Positions 44,474-53,804 are shown, numbered from the stretch's first letter. The stretch is DNA of 64,000 bases from Helicobacter pylori (GCF_016755635.1 NZ_CP051500.1:1566536-1630535); one strand, 5' to 3'. Notes: generated from the letters alone by a model not told the origin. Translations and numbers: made by a program.

Positions 44474-46240
44474 TTAAAGATAGCCAAGCTCATAGAGTTT
44501 ATTGCTCATTTTCACTAACAAGCCTCCTAGTTTTGACCCCCCTTCCCCATGTTCTACTAAAATAGTGATAGCGTATTTGGGTTTTTCATAAGGCAAAAAT
44601 GCAGTAATCCACGCATGGGATCGATGGAAATATTCCATATCCTTTTCTTTCATGCGGTTGACGATGTTTTGAGCGATTTCCACGACTTGCGCGGTGCCGG
44701 TTTTACACGCTAAAGTAACCTTAGAACCTCTTGTGGAATGATAAGCCGTGCCGTCTTTATGGTTACACACTTCATACATGCCCACGCGCAAGGCTTGGAG
44801 CTTCTTTTTTTGAAAGCTATTTAGGGGGTCTTTGAGCGGTTGTTGGTTGTTGATAGCAAAATGAGGCGTCGCCAGTTTGCCTGTCGCAATGAGTCCCGTG
44901 TAGGCTAGCACTTGTAAGGGCGTGGCTAAAAAAGAGCCTTGCCCAATAGCGGTAATGAGCGTGTCCCCAACGCGCCAATCTTGATTGAAGCGTTTGAGTT
45001 TCCACAAATTATCCGGCACAATCCCCACAAATTCATTCGGCAAATCAACGCCCGTTTTTTCCCCAAAGCCCACTTCCCTTAAGGTTTTAGAGAGTTTTTC
45101 TATAGAGATTTCAAGCCCAAACTTATAAAAATACACATCCACAGACTCCCTAATGGCTTTATACAAATTGGAATTGCCATGCCCTGTTTTTTTCCAGTCT
45201 CTGAATTTGCGCTTACCCACTTCAATAAAAGGCGGTGTGGGGATAGTGGTGTTTTCTGTGATATGAAGGTTTTCTAAAAAGCTCAAGCCCACGCCCATTT
45301 TAACCACAGATCCCGGCGGATACAAGGCGTTAGCGAAGCGGTTTAGTAAGGGGTTATAAATATCATCTTGAAGTTTTTGCCATTTGTCTTGACTGATCCC
45401 GCCTACAAAATCGTTCAAATTGTATTCAGGGTAACTTCCTGCAACGAGCAATTCCCCATTTTCCGCATCCATCACTAAAATAGCCCCCCTTTTATTTTCA
45501 AAGAGCTTGTCCGCTTCTTTTTGCAAGCGTTTGTCTAAACTCAATTGCAAGTGGTTATTGGTGCTTGGCGGCACTACTTCTAAAGTGGCTAATTCTTGAT
45601 TGAGCGCATTGACGCGCATGATTTTATAGCCCACCTTGCCTTGTAAAAGCTTGTTGTATTCTTTTTCAATACCGGTTTTGCCCACAATCTGGCTGTATTG
45701 ATTCTCCTCATCGTCTTTTAGATCTTGCAAGCTTGCCACCCCCACATAGCCTAAAACATGCGAAGCTAAAGCGTTATTAGGGTAGTAGCGCTTGTCTAAA
45801 GGCAACACAAAAATGCCTTGAGTTTGGATGAGTTTGGCATAAAGAGGTTGCATGGCGGCATAAGGAATGAATCCCACCACTTTAATGAGATTGTGGTTAT
45901 AAAGCGAATTTTCTTTTTGGTAATTGTTTAAAAGCGTTTCTTTGGAAAAGTTAGGGAAAAACTTTTGGATGATTTCAATTTTTTCCAAAAGTTCTTTTTG
46001 TTTCAGTCTACTGGGCAAAAACACGCCAAACACCAATTCGTTAGTGGCTAAAAACTCATCATTTCTGTCTGTAATATCGCCCCTTGTAGGGACTAGAAAT
46101 TCTTTTTTGGTCATGTTGCGTTCGGCCAGTTTTTCATAGTATTCTTGATTTTTAACGCTTAAAATAAATAAATTTAAAACCAATAACCCCCAAAACCCTA
46201 TAAAAACAAAGAGTAAAAGCTTATAGCGAAGATTTTTCAT
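44474..46240 (-). CDS. mrdA: Penicillin-binding protein 2
   Basis: 588 residues. One membrane helix (about 8-28), the class B PBP dimerisation domain (VPTRGDITDRNDE) and transpeptidase motifs PGSVVKMG (SxxK Ser), SVDVYF (SxN) and CKTGTAQVV (KTG). With RodA it builds the side wall during elongation and works with the cell-shape genes elsewhere in this window. It is last in an eight-gene minus-strand operon and overlaps the MreD-like gene by 20 bases. Confidence 0.95.
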   Translation of the reverse strand: MKNLRYKLLLFVFIGFWGLLVLNLFILSVKNQEYYEKLAERNMTKKEFLVPTRGDITDRNDEFLATNELVFGVFLPSRLKQKELLEKIEIIQKFFPNFSKETLLNNYQKENSLYNHNLIKVVGFIPYAAMQPLYAKLIQTQGIFVLPLDKRYYPNNALASHVLGYVGVASLQDLKDDEENQYSQIVGKTGIEKEYNKLLQGKVGYKIMRVNALNQELATLEVVPPSTNNHLQLSLDKRLQKEADKLFENKRGAILVMDAENGELLVAGSYPEYNLNDFVGGISQDKWQKLQDDIYNPLLNRFANALYPPGSVVKMGVGLSFLENLHITENTTIPTPPFIEVGKRKFRDWKKTGHGNSNLYKAIRESVDVYFYKFGLEISIEKLSKTLREVGFGEKTGVDLPNEFVGIVPDNLWKLKRFNQDWRVGDTLITAIGQGSFLATPLQVLAYTGLIATGKLATPHFAINNQQPLKDPLNSFQKKKLQALRVGMYEVCNHKDGTAYHSTRGSKVTLACKTGTAQVVEIAQNIVNRMKEKDMEYFHRSHAWITAFLPYEKPKYAITILVEHGEGGSKLGGLLVKMSNKLYELGYL

Positions 46241-46664
46241 ACAAACCCCACAAAGCGCTCTCTATTAAAGCAAAAAGAGCGAGAAAACCGATCGTCTTCA
46301 AATCCAAAGACACCGAAAAAAAGCGCGATAAATAGAGGTAATAAACCAAAAAAACATGCAAAGTTTTGAATAAAAAGCCGTCATTAAAAAGCTTTAAAGA
46401 GTTTTTATAAACGATTTGATGGTAGATTAAAAACAATAAAGCTAAAACGCCTAAAGTCTTTAAATGCATGCTCTCAAACCAAAACAAACAACCAAACACG
46501 CTCAAACTGGGTAAAAAATGATCGTATTTTTTCGCATAAAACAAGAATAAAAACCCAATCATCGGGGGTAAAAAAGGCATTAAGTCTCTCAAAAGGCTAT
46601 AAAAATAAAAACCCAAGATCCCTAAACATAAGAAAAAAAAGGAATCTTGTTTTAAAGAGAGCAT
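46221..46664 (-). CDS. Membrane protein at the MreD position before PBP2
   Basis: 147 residues, five hydrophobic helices (FFLCLGILGFYFYSLL, LPPMIGFLFLFYA, TLGVLALLFLIYHQIV and two at the C-terminus). Highly divergent; no motif I recognise. MreD-type proteins are small five- or six-helix proteins encoded directly before pbp2 in many bacteria, and this one overlaps mrdA by 20 bases. Calling it MreD-like is inference from position and topology. It starts 12 bases after engB. Confidence 0.65.
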   Translation of the reverse strand: MLSLKQDSFFFLCLGILGFYFYSLLRDLMPFLPPMIGFLFLFYAKKYDHFLPSLSVFGCLFWFESMHLKTLGVLALLFLIYHQIVYKNSLKLFNDGFLFKTLHVFLVYYLYLSRFFSVSLDLKTIGFLALFALIESALWGLYEKSSL

Positions 46665-46676
46665 GGTTTTTGTGGC

Positions 46677-47303
46677 CTATAAGGGGTTAGTGAGCAAGTA
46701 TTTCAAAAGGGTTTGGCGCACTATTTCAAGGGTTGGGTATTTTGAAGAAAGAGCGTTAAAATGGGTGGTATTGATTAAAAAAGGTTTAGGAGCGTTTAAA
46801 AAAAGGCGGTGTTGTTCGTTTTTATTCAACTTGTCAAACTTCGTAAAAAGAGTAAGGTAGGCTTGATCGGGCCTTAAAAGGGCTTGAATGTTTTCTTTAG
46901 CGTTTTTATCAATTTCTAAATCCAAATGGCGTGCGTCTACCAAATGGATAAAAAGCTTGATAGAAACCCTAACGCTCAACAATTCCCATAAAAACCCCTC
47001 CCATTCTTTTTTCAAGCTTTTAGAAACTTTAGCGTAGCCAAACCCGGGCAAATCAATCACATTAAAAGTGGTTGTTAAGGCGTTTTCTTTATCTTCCCAA
47101 GTGGTGGAAAAAAAATTCGCTAAGCGGGTTTTTCCCGGTGTCGCTGAACTTTTGGCGAGATTTTTCCCCAACAAGGTATTAATAAACGAGCTTTTGCCTA
47201 CATTGCTGCGCCCTAAAATGACCATCTCAGAAGTCAAGCTCGCAGGGCATTGAAAAAGTTGGCTAGAAGAAGTGAGAAAATGAGCGTCTTTAATGGCGAT
47301 CAT
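46677..47303 (-). CDS. engB: Ribosome biogenesis GTPase EngB/YsxC
   Basis: 208 residues. TRAFAC GTPase: G1 GRSNVGKSS at 31-39, G2/G3 TPGKTRLANFF and DLPGFGYAKVSK, G4 FTKFDK. EngB is required for late assembly of the 50S subunit. It starts four bases inside lptA. Its presence in an LPS and wall operon is positional and not explained by function. Confidence 0.95.
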   Translation of the reverse strand: MIAIKDAHFLTSSSQLFQCPASLTSEMVILGRSNVGKSSFINTLLGKNLAKSSATPGKTRLANFFSTTWEDKENALTTTFNVIDLPGFGYAKVSKSLKKEWEGFLWELLSVRVSIKLFIHLVDARHLDLEIDKNAKENIQALLRPDQAYLTLFTKFDKLNKNEQHRLFLNAPKPFLINTTHFNALSSKYPTLEIVRQTLLKYLLTNPL

Positions 47304-47857
47304 GGTTTTTCCTTAGCGCCTTTCTTCTTCAATTTAGCCTTACGATTTTCTTCATTAATATCTTCCATATCAAACACGAATTTAGCGGGCCGTTTCGCGC
47401 TCCCCAACACATCAGCATAACCCTTAGTTTTGTTTAAAATGATTTCATCACCGGTGATGACATTAGATTTCCCCACTTCTCTAACCACCGCATTTTGCAA
47501 TAATTTGTATTCCCCATTCAGCGCGTTATAAATGAGCTTGTCAGCGCTCCCGCTGATTTCACGATTATCCTCTGTAAAGATGTTAAAATGCGTGTTCCCT
47601 GTGGCTTCATAGCGCTCTGGCTTTCGTTTATCGTTTAAAAACACGCTCACTTTATCCGCAAACAACCGGTCTTTACCTTTTTTGATCTGCACATTGCCTT
47701 GAATAACGGCGGTTTTTGTTTTGTCGTTCGCTACAAATTGGTTGCCAGTAATCTCTAAAAGCTCTCTTTCTTTTTTCAAACCTTTATTGTCTGTTTTTTG
47801 AGCGCTCATCACGCTTAAAATACCAAAACAACACACCAAAAAACACCACCAACGCAT
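47300..47857 (-). CDS. lptA: LptA-type periplasmic LPS transport protein
   Basis: 185 residues. A signal peptide (CCFGILSVMSA) then an OstA/LptA beta-jellyroll: LEITGNQFVANDKTKTAVIQGNVQIKKGK and ATGNTHFNIFTEDNREISGSADKLIYN. LptA bridges LptC in the inner membrane with LptD in the outer membrane. The C-terminus (KAKLKKKGAKEKP) is basic and disordered. It overlaps lptC by one base and engB by four; LptE is encoded at 23.3 kb. Confidence 0.88.
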   Translation of the reverse strand: MRWWCFLVCCFGILSVMSAQKTDNKGLKKERELLEITGNQFVANDKTKTAVIQGNVQIKKGKDRLFADKVSVFLNDKRKPERYEATGNTHFNIFTEDNREISGSADKLIYNALNGEYKLLQNAVVREVGKSNVITGDEIILNKTKGYADVLGSAKRPAKFVFDMEDINEENRKAKLKKKGAKEKP

Positions 47858-48450
47858 TAAAAACCTCCTTTGAAAGTGGGGAATTTTTTCTTTTCTTTTT
47901 GGCTTTGTTTGATTTCATCTAAGAATAAATGCGCTTGAATGCTTTGAGCTTCAATAATAGCTAATGCATGCGAATAAGAAATGTCAAGCCCTTCAATCTT
48001 GCTATTCTTTGAAGTGAGAATGAAACGGCCCTTGCCTTTAAAATTTTGCTCTTTATGGTTATAAATCCCTGTTTCACTCCAAAAACTAGAATCGTTGCTT
48101 CTTTTATAAGTAACCCCATTAGGGAAGAAATACAAATCCTGCTGCCGCTTGGCTTTAGGGGATTCAACGCTTTCAATGGTGTCTTCATCATAGCGCTTGA
48201 TTTTGGAATCAAAAAAGATCTCGTGATCATCGTATTGTAAAGCTTTTTTGCCCTCTATGGACAGATCAAGGATCTTATCGTTGATTTGAAACGCTTTAAA
48301 ATTTTCTAATTCAATTTTAGGGATATTTTCTTTAGAGACCACGCTAGTGGGTTGGGAACGCAAAAAGAAAAACACTAGCCCTATCGTGATGAAAGACAAA
48401 ACCACAAAGAAGTTTAAAACGCTATTAGAGGTAAAGCTTGAGCGCTTCAT
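47857..48450 (-). CDS. lptC: LptC-type LPS transport protein
   Basis: 197 residues with one N-terminal membrane helix (about 12-32, NFFVVLSFITIGLVFFFL), then a periplasmic jellyroll domain (FFDSKIKRYDEDTIESVESPKAKRQ, GVTYKRSNDSSFWSETGIYNHKEQNFKG). It joins LptBFG to LptA. Family sequence similarity is low, so the call uses topology and the kdsC-lptC-lptA order found in proteobacteria. The start overlaps kdsC by 26 bases. Confidence 0.82.
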   Translation of the reverse strand: MKRSSFTSNSVLNFFVVLSFITIGLVFFFLRSQPTSVVSKENIPKIELENFKAFQINDKILDLSIEGKKALQYDDHEIFFDSKIKRYDEDTIESVESPKAKRQQDLYFFPNGVTYKRSNDSSFWSETGIYNHKEQNFKGKGRFILTSKNSKIEGLDISYSHALAIIEAQSIQAHLFLDEIKQSQKEKKKFPTFKGGF

Positions 48451-48919
48451 CTTGCAAGCCTTCCAATTCTAAGAGATAATCAATCGCTTCCCTAACAGCC
48501 CCCTTGCCCCCTGAATTTTGCAACACCTTATAGGCCTTGCTTTTAAGCAAGGGGTGTGCATCAAAAGGAGCAAAACTCAAAGCGCATGCCTTAAACATGC
48601 CTAAATCGTTATAATCATCGCCTACGCATGCGATTTCTTGCGCGCTCAATTGCAAGTCTTTTTTGAGCCGCTCTATAACGGCGTTTTTATTTTCAACGCC
48701 CATAAAAACAAACTGAACGCCCAAGCTCTCCATGCGTCTTTTCACCATGATTGAAGTTCTTCCTGTAATGATAGCGATTTTTTTGCCTAATTTTTGCCAT
48801 AGCGTCATGCCAAGCCCGTCTTTGACATTAAAAGCCTTGATTTCGTGAAAATTTTCATCAAAATACAACGCCCCGTCCGTGAGCGTGCCATCCACATCTA
48901 AAAGCAATAACTTAATCAT
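48425..48919 (-). CDS. kdsC: KDO 8-phosphate phosphatase
   Basis: 164 residues of the HAD fold without a cap domain. The catalytic DxD motif is LLLDVDGTLTDG (D8, D10), followed by ITGRTS, the Lys of motif III and GDDYNDLGMF for the last acidic pair. It removes phosphate from KDO 8-phosphate in making KDO for LPS core. The start overlaps rlpA by four bases. Confidence 0.95.
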   Translation of the reverse strand: MIKLLLLDVDGTLTDGALYFDENFHEIKAFNVKDGLGMTLWQKLGKKIAIITGRTSIMVKRRMESLGVQFVFMGVENKNAVIERLKKDLQLSAQEIACVGDDYNDLGMFKACALSFAPFDAHPLLKSKAYKVLQNSGGKGAVREAIDYLLELEGLQDEALKLYL

Positions 48920-49860
48920 TCTCTCGTTAAAACCGCATTCTGGTTGTATTTTTTCATAAAATCCCTAGCCTCTTCTTCGCTTTGAAACCCTTGAACTAAA
49001 ACTTTATACAAATCGTCTTTAAAAGCAACCTTGACGCTGTAATTTTTATTCTCTGCTTGCAATTTATCCGCTAGAGTTTGAGCGCCTATTTGGTTTCTAA
49101 AAGCCCCCATTTGCAAAGAAAATTTCCCTCCACTCACGCTTTTTTCGCTCTCGCCGACTTTAAATTCCTTGTGTAAGATCTTTGAAGAGTTGGCGTTAAA
49201 GGATTGCTCGTATTGCTTAGAGATAACCCCACCAAAACCCAAAACAATGAGGCGCACGCTGGCCGTGCCTTTTTGAACCATATCAATATCCCTAGCGGCC
49301 GCATTAGACAAATCAATGATGCGATCGCTCACAAAAGGCCCTCTATCATTAATGCGCACGATGGTGCTTAAGTTATTATCAACATTGATGACTTTCACCA
49401 CGGTGTTCATGGGTAAAGTCTTGTGCGCGGCGGTGTGGGCATACATGTTATAGATTTCCCCATTACTGGTTTTTTTGGCATGGAAATTGGGACCATACCA
49501 ACTCGCAACGCCATCAAATTTTTCGCCTAAATCCACTTTAGTGGGGTAATACCACTTGCCACCCACTTGATAAGGGCGCATGGTGGCTCTTTGGATCGCA
49601 CTAGAATCGCGCATGCCGTTATCTAGGGGTTGTTTTGTATTGCTATCTTGCGAATCGGAGTGGTGTTTGAAATGGCGTTCAAAAAAATTGCGTTTATAGG
49701 TGGCTTTTTTGGTTGTCGGGTCATAGTCTTTAGCGTTTTCATAAGCGCGCAAGCTTTCATGCTTGTAAGACAAATTCTTTACCCCATTTTTTTTGACCGC
49801 ACAAGCACTAATCAAAAAAATAACGCCTAAAAAACAAACTTTTTTTAACGCCAAACCCAT
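48916..49860 (-). CDS. rlpA: RlpA-like septal ring lipoprotein with DPBB and SPOR domains
   Basis: 314 residues. The lipobox ISAC places the lipidated Cys at 20. The central double-psi beta-barrel contains GVASWYGPNFHAKKTSNGEIYNMYAHTAAHKTLP and RINDRGPF, with the Asp and His of the active lytic transglycosylase form. A C-terminal SPOR domain (KFSLQMGAFRNQIGAQTLADKL) binds denuded glycan at the division site. It overlaps mltD by one base, so two wall-cleaving enzymes are coupled. Confidence 0.9.
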   Translation of the reverse strand: MGLALKKVCFLGVIFLISACAVKKNGVKNLSYKHESLRAYENAKDYDPTTKKATYKRNFFERHFKHHSDSQDSNTKQPLDNGMRDSSAIQRATMRPYQVGGKWYYPTKVDLGEKFDGVASWYGPNFHAKKTSNGEIYNMYAHTAAHKTLPMNTVVKVINVDNNLSTIVRINDRGPFVSDRIIDLSNAAARDIDMVQKGTASVRLIVLGFGGVISKQYEQSFNANSSKILHKEFKVGESEKSVSGGKFSLQMGAFRNQIGAQTLADKLQAENKNYSVKVAFKDDLYKVLVQGFQSEEEARDFMKKYNQNAVLTRE

Positions 49861-50978
49861 TAAAATTCCCTCGTAGCGAGTAATTTTTTGTTGGTGGGGA
49901 TGATTAAGCGCTGGTGGATAAAAATATTAGAATCTTTGAGGTTATTGGCTAATTGGATACTGGAAATACTGACTTGATAGCGTTTAGCGATAGAAGACAA
50001 GGTTTCTTTAGGCAAGACCACATGGGTGATGAAAGGGCTTTTTGAACTGGCTTGAATGCTTTTATTTTGTTTGAGTTGGCGTTGTTTGAAAAGGGCGAGT
50101 TTTTCATAAGGGATATAAATGGTGTAGGTGGGGTCTTTAGAGGGCAGAATATTATAGCGGAATTGGTGGTTGTAGGATTTTAAGGTTTCTAAACTCAAGT
50201 TTAAATTTTTGGCCACTTGGATTAAAGAAGTGTGCCTTTTAAACGGGACGCCCACTAAACTCACCCTCGCCCCACGATTGAGTAGATATTCTTTATCTTT
50301 GAGATTGTCTAGGCTGTTGAATTTCAACGCCAAGCTTAGAATGGAGCGGATATACTCTCGTGTCTCTTTAGGGAGGTATTTTTTATCTTCATCTAGCAAG
50401 ACTTTAATGTCTGAAGTGCCGGCGGCTTTAATAGCATTTTGAACCTTGCGTAAGCCGTAATTATACGCCATAGCGACCAAATACCACTCCCCGGTTTGCT
50501 TGTAGAGCCGTTTCAAATAAGTGATCGCCGCTTGAGTGCTTTTAATGGGATCTCTTCTTTCATCAATGTAATGATTGACCTTAAGCCCTAATTCTTTAGC
50601 CGTGCTTGGCATGAATTGCCAAATCCCTACCGCTTTTTTCCTGCTATAAGCCCTTGATGAAAATTTGGACTCTGCCATGGCTAAAAATAAAAATTCTTGC
50701 GGCACGCTCGCTTCTATGAGCATGTTTTTAATGATGGGGATGAACTGGTAATTCACATCAAATCTTTTGACTAACTTTTTCCATTCCTCTTCTTTATTCA
50801 TTTTCTTTAAAGCGTTTGGCATTTGGGATAAAAAGCCCGCATTAACCCCAAAGGCCTCTAGCGCTTTGGTGTCAATATTAGATTCAAAAGCCATTTTCGC
50901 ATGGCCTAAAGAGGCCAATAAAAGGGTAACAAAAAAAACCAACCATTTTTGACTAAAACACTTCATTCTTTTTGGCAT
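49860..50978 (-). CDS. mltD: Membrane-bound lytic murein transglycosylase D
   Basis: 372 residues. A signal sequence (WLVFFVTLLLASLGHA) is followed by an SLT domain with AMAESKFSSRAYSRKKAVGIWQFMP, in which the Glu of ES is catalytic. The C-terminus has a LysM-like glycan-binding repeat (THVVLPKETLSSIAKRYQVS). It cuts the glycan strand to allow growth or remodelling. The ATG at 50978 is used; an internal ATG four codons in is also possible. First gene of the minus operon that ends with PBP2. Confidence 0.9.
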   Translation of the reverse strand: MPKRMKCFSQKWLVFFVTLLLASLGHAKMAFESNIDTKALEAFGVNAGFLSQMPNALKKMNKEEEWKKLVKRFDVNYQFIPIIKNMLIEASVPQEFLFLAMAESKFSSRAYSRKKAVGIWQFMPSTAKELGLKVNHYIDERRDPIKSTQAAITYLKRLYKQTGEWYLVAMAYNYGLRKVQNAIKAAGTSDIKVLLDEDKKYLPKETREYIRSILSLALKFNSLDNLKDKEYLLNRGARVSLVGVPFKRHTSLIQVAKNLNLSLETLKSYNHQFRYNILPSKDPTYTIYIPYEKLALFKQRQLKQNKSIQASSKSPFITHVVLPKETLSSIAKRYQVSISSIQLANNLKDSNIFIHQRLIIPTNKKLLATREF

Positions 50979-51065
50979 CGCATCCTAATAACTACAGCTA
51001 TCCAGCTTTTAAAATAGCTTTGATTATAGCTAAACTTGAATAACGCTTTCTAACACAGCCTTATT

Positions 51066-51830
51066 TTAGGGGAAACTAAAGAGCGTTTGAGCGTTATGCG
51101 TGCTTAAAGAAGCGAGCTCTTCAGTCTCTATGTTGATGATTTCGGCAATTTTTTGAGCGATTAAAGGGATATAAGTAGGGCTATTCCTAGTACCTCTAAA
51201 AGGGTGTGGGGTCAAATAGGGCGAATCCGTTTCTAAAAGAAGCCTGTTTTTAGGGATTTTAGGGAGGATCTCTACCAGTCTTTTAGCGTTTTTAAAAGTG
51301 CTAACCCCTCCTATCCCATAGTAAAAACGATCGCTTAATTCCAAAAGCATGCCATCAGCGTTAAAGCAGTGCAACACCCCAAAAGCTTTAGGATAGCTTT
51401 TTAAAAGATTCAAACTATCAAAACTCGCCTCTCTGATGTGGATGATCAAGGGCTTGTTGTGTTGGATAGAAAATTCAATCTGTTTGGTAAAAACTTCTTT
51501 TTGTTTGCTTTTATAATTTTCTCTTTCATTCAATTCAGGCAAGCGGTAGTAATCCAGTCCGCATTCGCCTATCGCCACGCATTTTTGATGCCCAATAAAC
51601 TTTTCAAACAGGCTTTCATCAAAGCTTTCCACATCATAAGGGTGAGCACCTATGGCAAAAAACACGCCTTCAAATTTTTCGCTAATCTCTATTGCTCTGT
51701 TCAAATCCTTCATGTCCGCGCCCGGAATCACGCATTGAGTAACGCCTTTTTCTAGGCTTTCTTTTAACACTTCTTCTAAATCGTTTTCATAATCCCTGTG
51801 ATCCAAATGGCAATGCGTATCAATAAACAT
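51066..51830 (-). CDS. tatD: TatD-family metal-dependent hydrolase
   Basis: 254 residues. TIM-barrel hydrolase with DTHCHLDH (H6, H8 metal ligands), AIGAHPYDVE, GECGLDYY, IHIREA, HCFNAD and LLETDSPYLTP. TatD enzymes are Mg-dependent 3'-5' exonucleases linked to DNA quality control, not to the Tat pathway as first thought. It is upstream of mltD by 87 bases and diverges from ribE. Confidence 0.93.
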   Translation of the reverse strand: MFIDTHCHLDHRDYENDLEEVLKESLEKGVTQCVIPGADMKDLNRAIEISEKFEGVFFAIGAHPYDVESFDESLFEKFIGHQKCVAIGECGLDYYRLPELNERENYKSKQKEVFTKQIEFSIQHNKPLIIHIREASFDSLNLLKSYPKAFGVLHCFNADGMLLELSDRFYYGIGGVSTFKNAKRLVEILPKIPKNRLLLETDSPYLTPHPFRGTRNSPTYIPLIAQKIAEIINIETEELASLSTHNAQTLFSFP

Positions 51831-51860
51831 GCTTTTATCCTGTGGTTTTATTTAGTATGT

Positions 51861-51866
51861 TACAAT
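51861..51866 (+). promoter_or_regulatory. -10 box of the ribE-flhX-metN-metI run
   Basis: TACAAT in GTTACAATACTT, 39 bases before the ribE ATG. No riboflavin (FMN) riboswitch fold is visible in the short leader, so ribE is probably not riboswitch-controlled. Confidence 0.5.
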
Positions 51867-51904
51867 ACTTAAGAATTCTAACATAAGGAAAATAATCATT
51901 AACG

Positions 51905-52525
51905 ATGTTCAGCGGTCTAATCCATCAAATAGCTAAAGTAAAAAGTTTCCACAACAATATTTTAAGCGTAGAGAGCGATCTCAATCCCAAGCTTGGCGAC
52001 AGCATTGCGATTAATGGGGCGTGTTTGACCGCCATAGAAAGTTCAAAAACGCATTTTAGCGTGGAATTGAGCCAAAAAACCCAAAACAGCGTAGCGTTAG
52101 AAAATTACAAGGATTTAGTCCATATTGAGCCAGCCCTAAAAGCGAACGCTAGTTTAGACGGGCATTTTGTGCAAGGGCATATTGACGCTATCGGGGTCAT
52201 TGAAAAAATCATTCACAACTCTAATCAAGTGGATTTTTTCATCAGCGCTTCTAAAGAAACGCTTTTGTTGTGCGTTGAGCAAGGCTCTATTGCGATTGAT
52301 GGGGTGAGTTTGACTTTAAGCAAGGTAGAAGAAAAGGGGTTTTGGCTAACGATTATCCCTTACACTTTAGAGAATACCCTTTTTAAGACTTATAAACTCA
52401 AACGGCGCGTGAATATTGAAACGGACATGTTGGTTCGCAGCGTTGCGTCTATTTTGAAAAAAACAAAAGGGTTTGAAAAAAATTTCTCTTGGAATGACGC
52501 CGATGCTTTGACTTTAGGGTATTAG
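51905..52525 (+). CDS. ribE: Riboflavin synthase alpha subunit
   Basis: 206 residues. Two lumazine-binding beta-barrels: MFSGLIHQIAKV at the N-terminus and HFVQGHIDAIGVI near 95. The enzyme dismutates two 6,7-dimethyl-8-ribityllumazine to riboflavin. Conserved GxxSIAINGACLT and the IDGVSLTL block are present. It ends directly before flhX with no gap, so the two are translated together. Confidence 0.95.
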   Translation: MFSGLIHQIAKVKSFHNNILSVESDLNPKLGDSIAINGACLTAIESSKTHFSVELSQKTQNSVALENYKDLVHIEPALKANASLDGHFVQGHIDAIGVIEKIIHNSNQVDFFISASKETLLLCVEQGSIAIDGVSLTLSKVEEKGFWLTIIPYTLENTLFKTYKLKRRVNIETDMLVRSVASILKKTKGFEKNFSWNDADALTLGY

Positions 52526-52798
52526 ATGAATAAAACCATAAAAGCCGCCGCTCTGGCCTATAACATGGGGCAAGATCATGCCCCAAAGGTGATCGCAAGC
52601 GGGGTGGGTGAAGTGGCTAAAAGGATCATTCAAAAAGCTAGGGAATACGATATAGCGCTCTTTTCTAACCCCATGCTAGTGGATTCGCTTTTAAAGGTGG
52701 AATTAGATTGTGCGATACCTGAAGAATTGTATGAAAGCGTGGTGCAAGTGTTTTTATGGCTCAATAGCGTGGAAAATAACGCACAAATGTCCAAGTGA
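52526..52798 (+). CDS. flhX: FlhX, stand-alone FlhB C-terminal domain
   Basis: 90 residues. It matches the cytoplasmic C-terminal domain of FlhB (APKVIASGVGEVAKRIIQKAREYDIALFSNPMLVDSLLKVE), the part that selects export substrates, but without the membrane half and without the NPTH cleavage site. In H. pylori this is FlhX (HP1575), which can partly replace the cleaved FlhB C-terminal part in flagellar export. It is fused in expression with ribE, a pairing with no clear functional reason. Confidence 0.9.
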   Translation: MNKTIKAAALAYNMGQDHAPKVIASGVGEVAKRIIQKAREYDIALFSNPMLVDSLLKVELDCAIPEELYESVVQVFLWLNSVENNAQMSK

Positions 52799-52819
52799 TC
52801 GGGATGTAAAGTTAAAACG

Positions 52820-53803
52820 ATGGTAGTGGAATTAAAAAACATTGAAAAGATTTATGAAAACGGATTCCATGCTCTAAAAGGCGTGAATTTGGAATTGAAA
52901 AAAGGCGACATTTTAGGCGTGATAGGCTATTCAGGGGCGGGGAAATCCACGCTCATTCGCCTAATCAATTGTTTAGAGCGCCCCAGTTCTGGCGAAGTTT
53001 TAGTCAATGGGGTCAATCTGTTAAACTTAAAGCCTAAAGAATTGCAAAAAGCGCGCCAGAAAATAGGCATGATTTTCCAGCATTTCAATTTATTGAGCGC
53101 TAAAGATGTGTTTGAAAATGTCGCTTTCGCTTTAGAAATCGCCCGATGGGAAAAAACTAAGATCCAATCCAGGGTGCATGAATTGTTGGAATTAGTGGGG
53201 TTAGAAGATAAAATGCATTTTTATCCTAAACAGCTAAGCGGTGGGCAAAAGCAACGAGTGGCGATCGCTAGGAGTTTAGCGAATTGCCCTGATTTGTTGC
53301 TTTGCGATGAAGCCACATCTGCTTTGGATTCTAAAACCACGCATTCTATTTTAACGCTTTTGAGCGGCATTCAAAAAAAGCTTGATTTGAGTATCGTTTT
53401 CATCACGCATGAAATTGAAGTGGTTAAAGAATTGTGCAATCAAATGTGCGTGATCAGTAGCGGCGAAATTGTGGAAAGAGGCTCAGTGGAAGAAATTTTT
53501 GCTAACCCTAAACATGCCGTTACTAAAGAATTGCTTGGCATCAAAAACGAGCATGGGGATCAAAAATCGCAAGACGTTTATCGCATTGTGTTTTTAGGGG
53601 AGCATTTAGACGAGCCGATCATTTCTAATTTGATCAGGCGTTTTAAAATAGACGTGAGCATCATTTCAGGCAATATTGAAGAGCTTACGACCAAAGATAT
53701 AGGGTATTTAGTGGTGCGGTTTTTAGGCAATGTTGCAGAGATTCAAAGGGCTTTAGAGTATTTAAACGCTTTAGGCTTACAGGTTGAAAAATTAAAGGAT
53801 TAA
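52820..53803 (+). CDS. metN: Methionine ABC transporter ATPase MetN
   Basis: 327 residues. ABC ATPase with GYSGAGKSTL (Walker A), the Q-loop region, LSGGQKQRVAIARSL (signature) and LLLCDEATSALD (Walker B). The C-terminal NIL domain (from about 250, YRIVFLGEHLDEPIISNL) senses methionine in relatives and shuts transport down. Followed by metI with a one-base gap. The binding protein MetQ is at 43 kb. Confidence 0.92.
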   Translation: MVVELKNIEKIYENGFHALKGVNLELKKGDILGVIGYSGAGKSTLIRLINCLERPSSGEVLVNGVNLLNLKPKELQKARQKIGMIFQHFNLLSAKDVFENVAFALEIARWEKTKIQSRVHELLELVGLEDKMHFYPKQLSGGQKQRVAIARSLANCPDLLLCDEATSALDSKTTHSILTLLSGIQKKLDLSIVFITHEIEVVKELCNQMCVISSGEIVERGSVEEIFANPKHAVTKELLGIKNEHGDQKSQDVYRIVFLGEHLDEPIISNLIRRFKIDVSIISGNIEELTTKDIGYLVVRFLGNVAEIQRALEYLNALGLQVEKLKD

Positions 53804-53804
53804 A

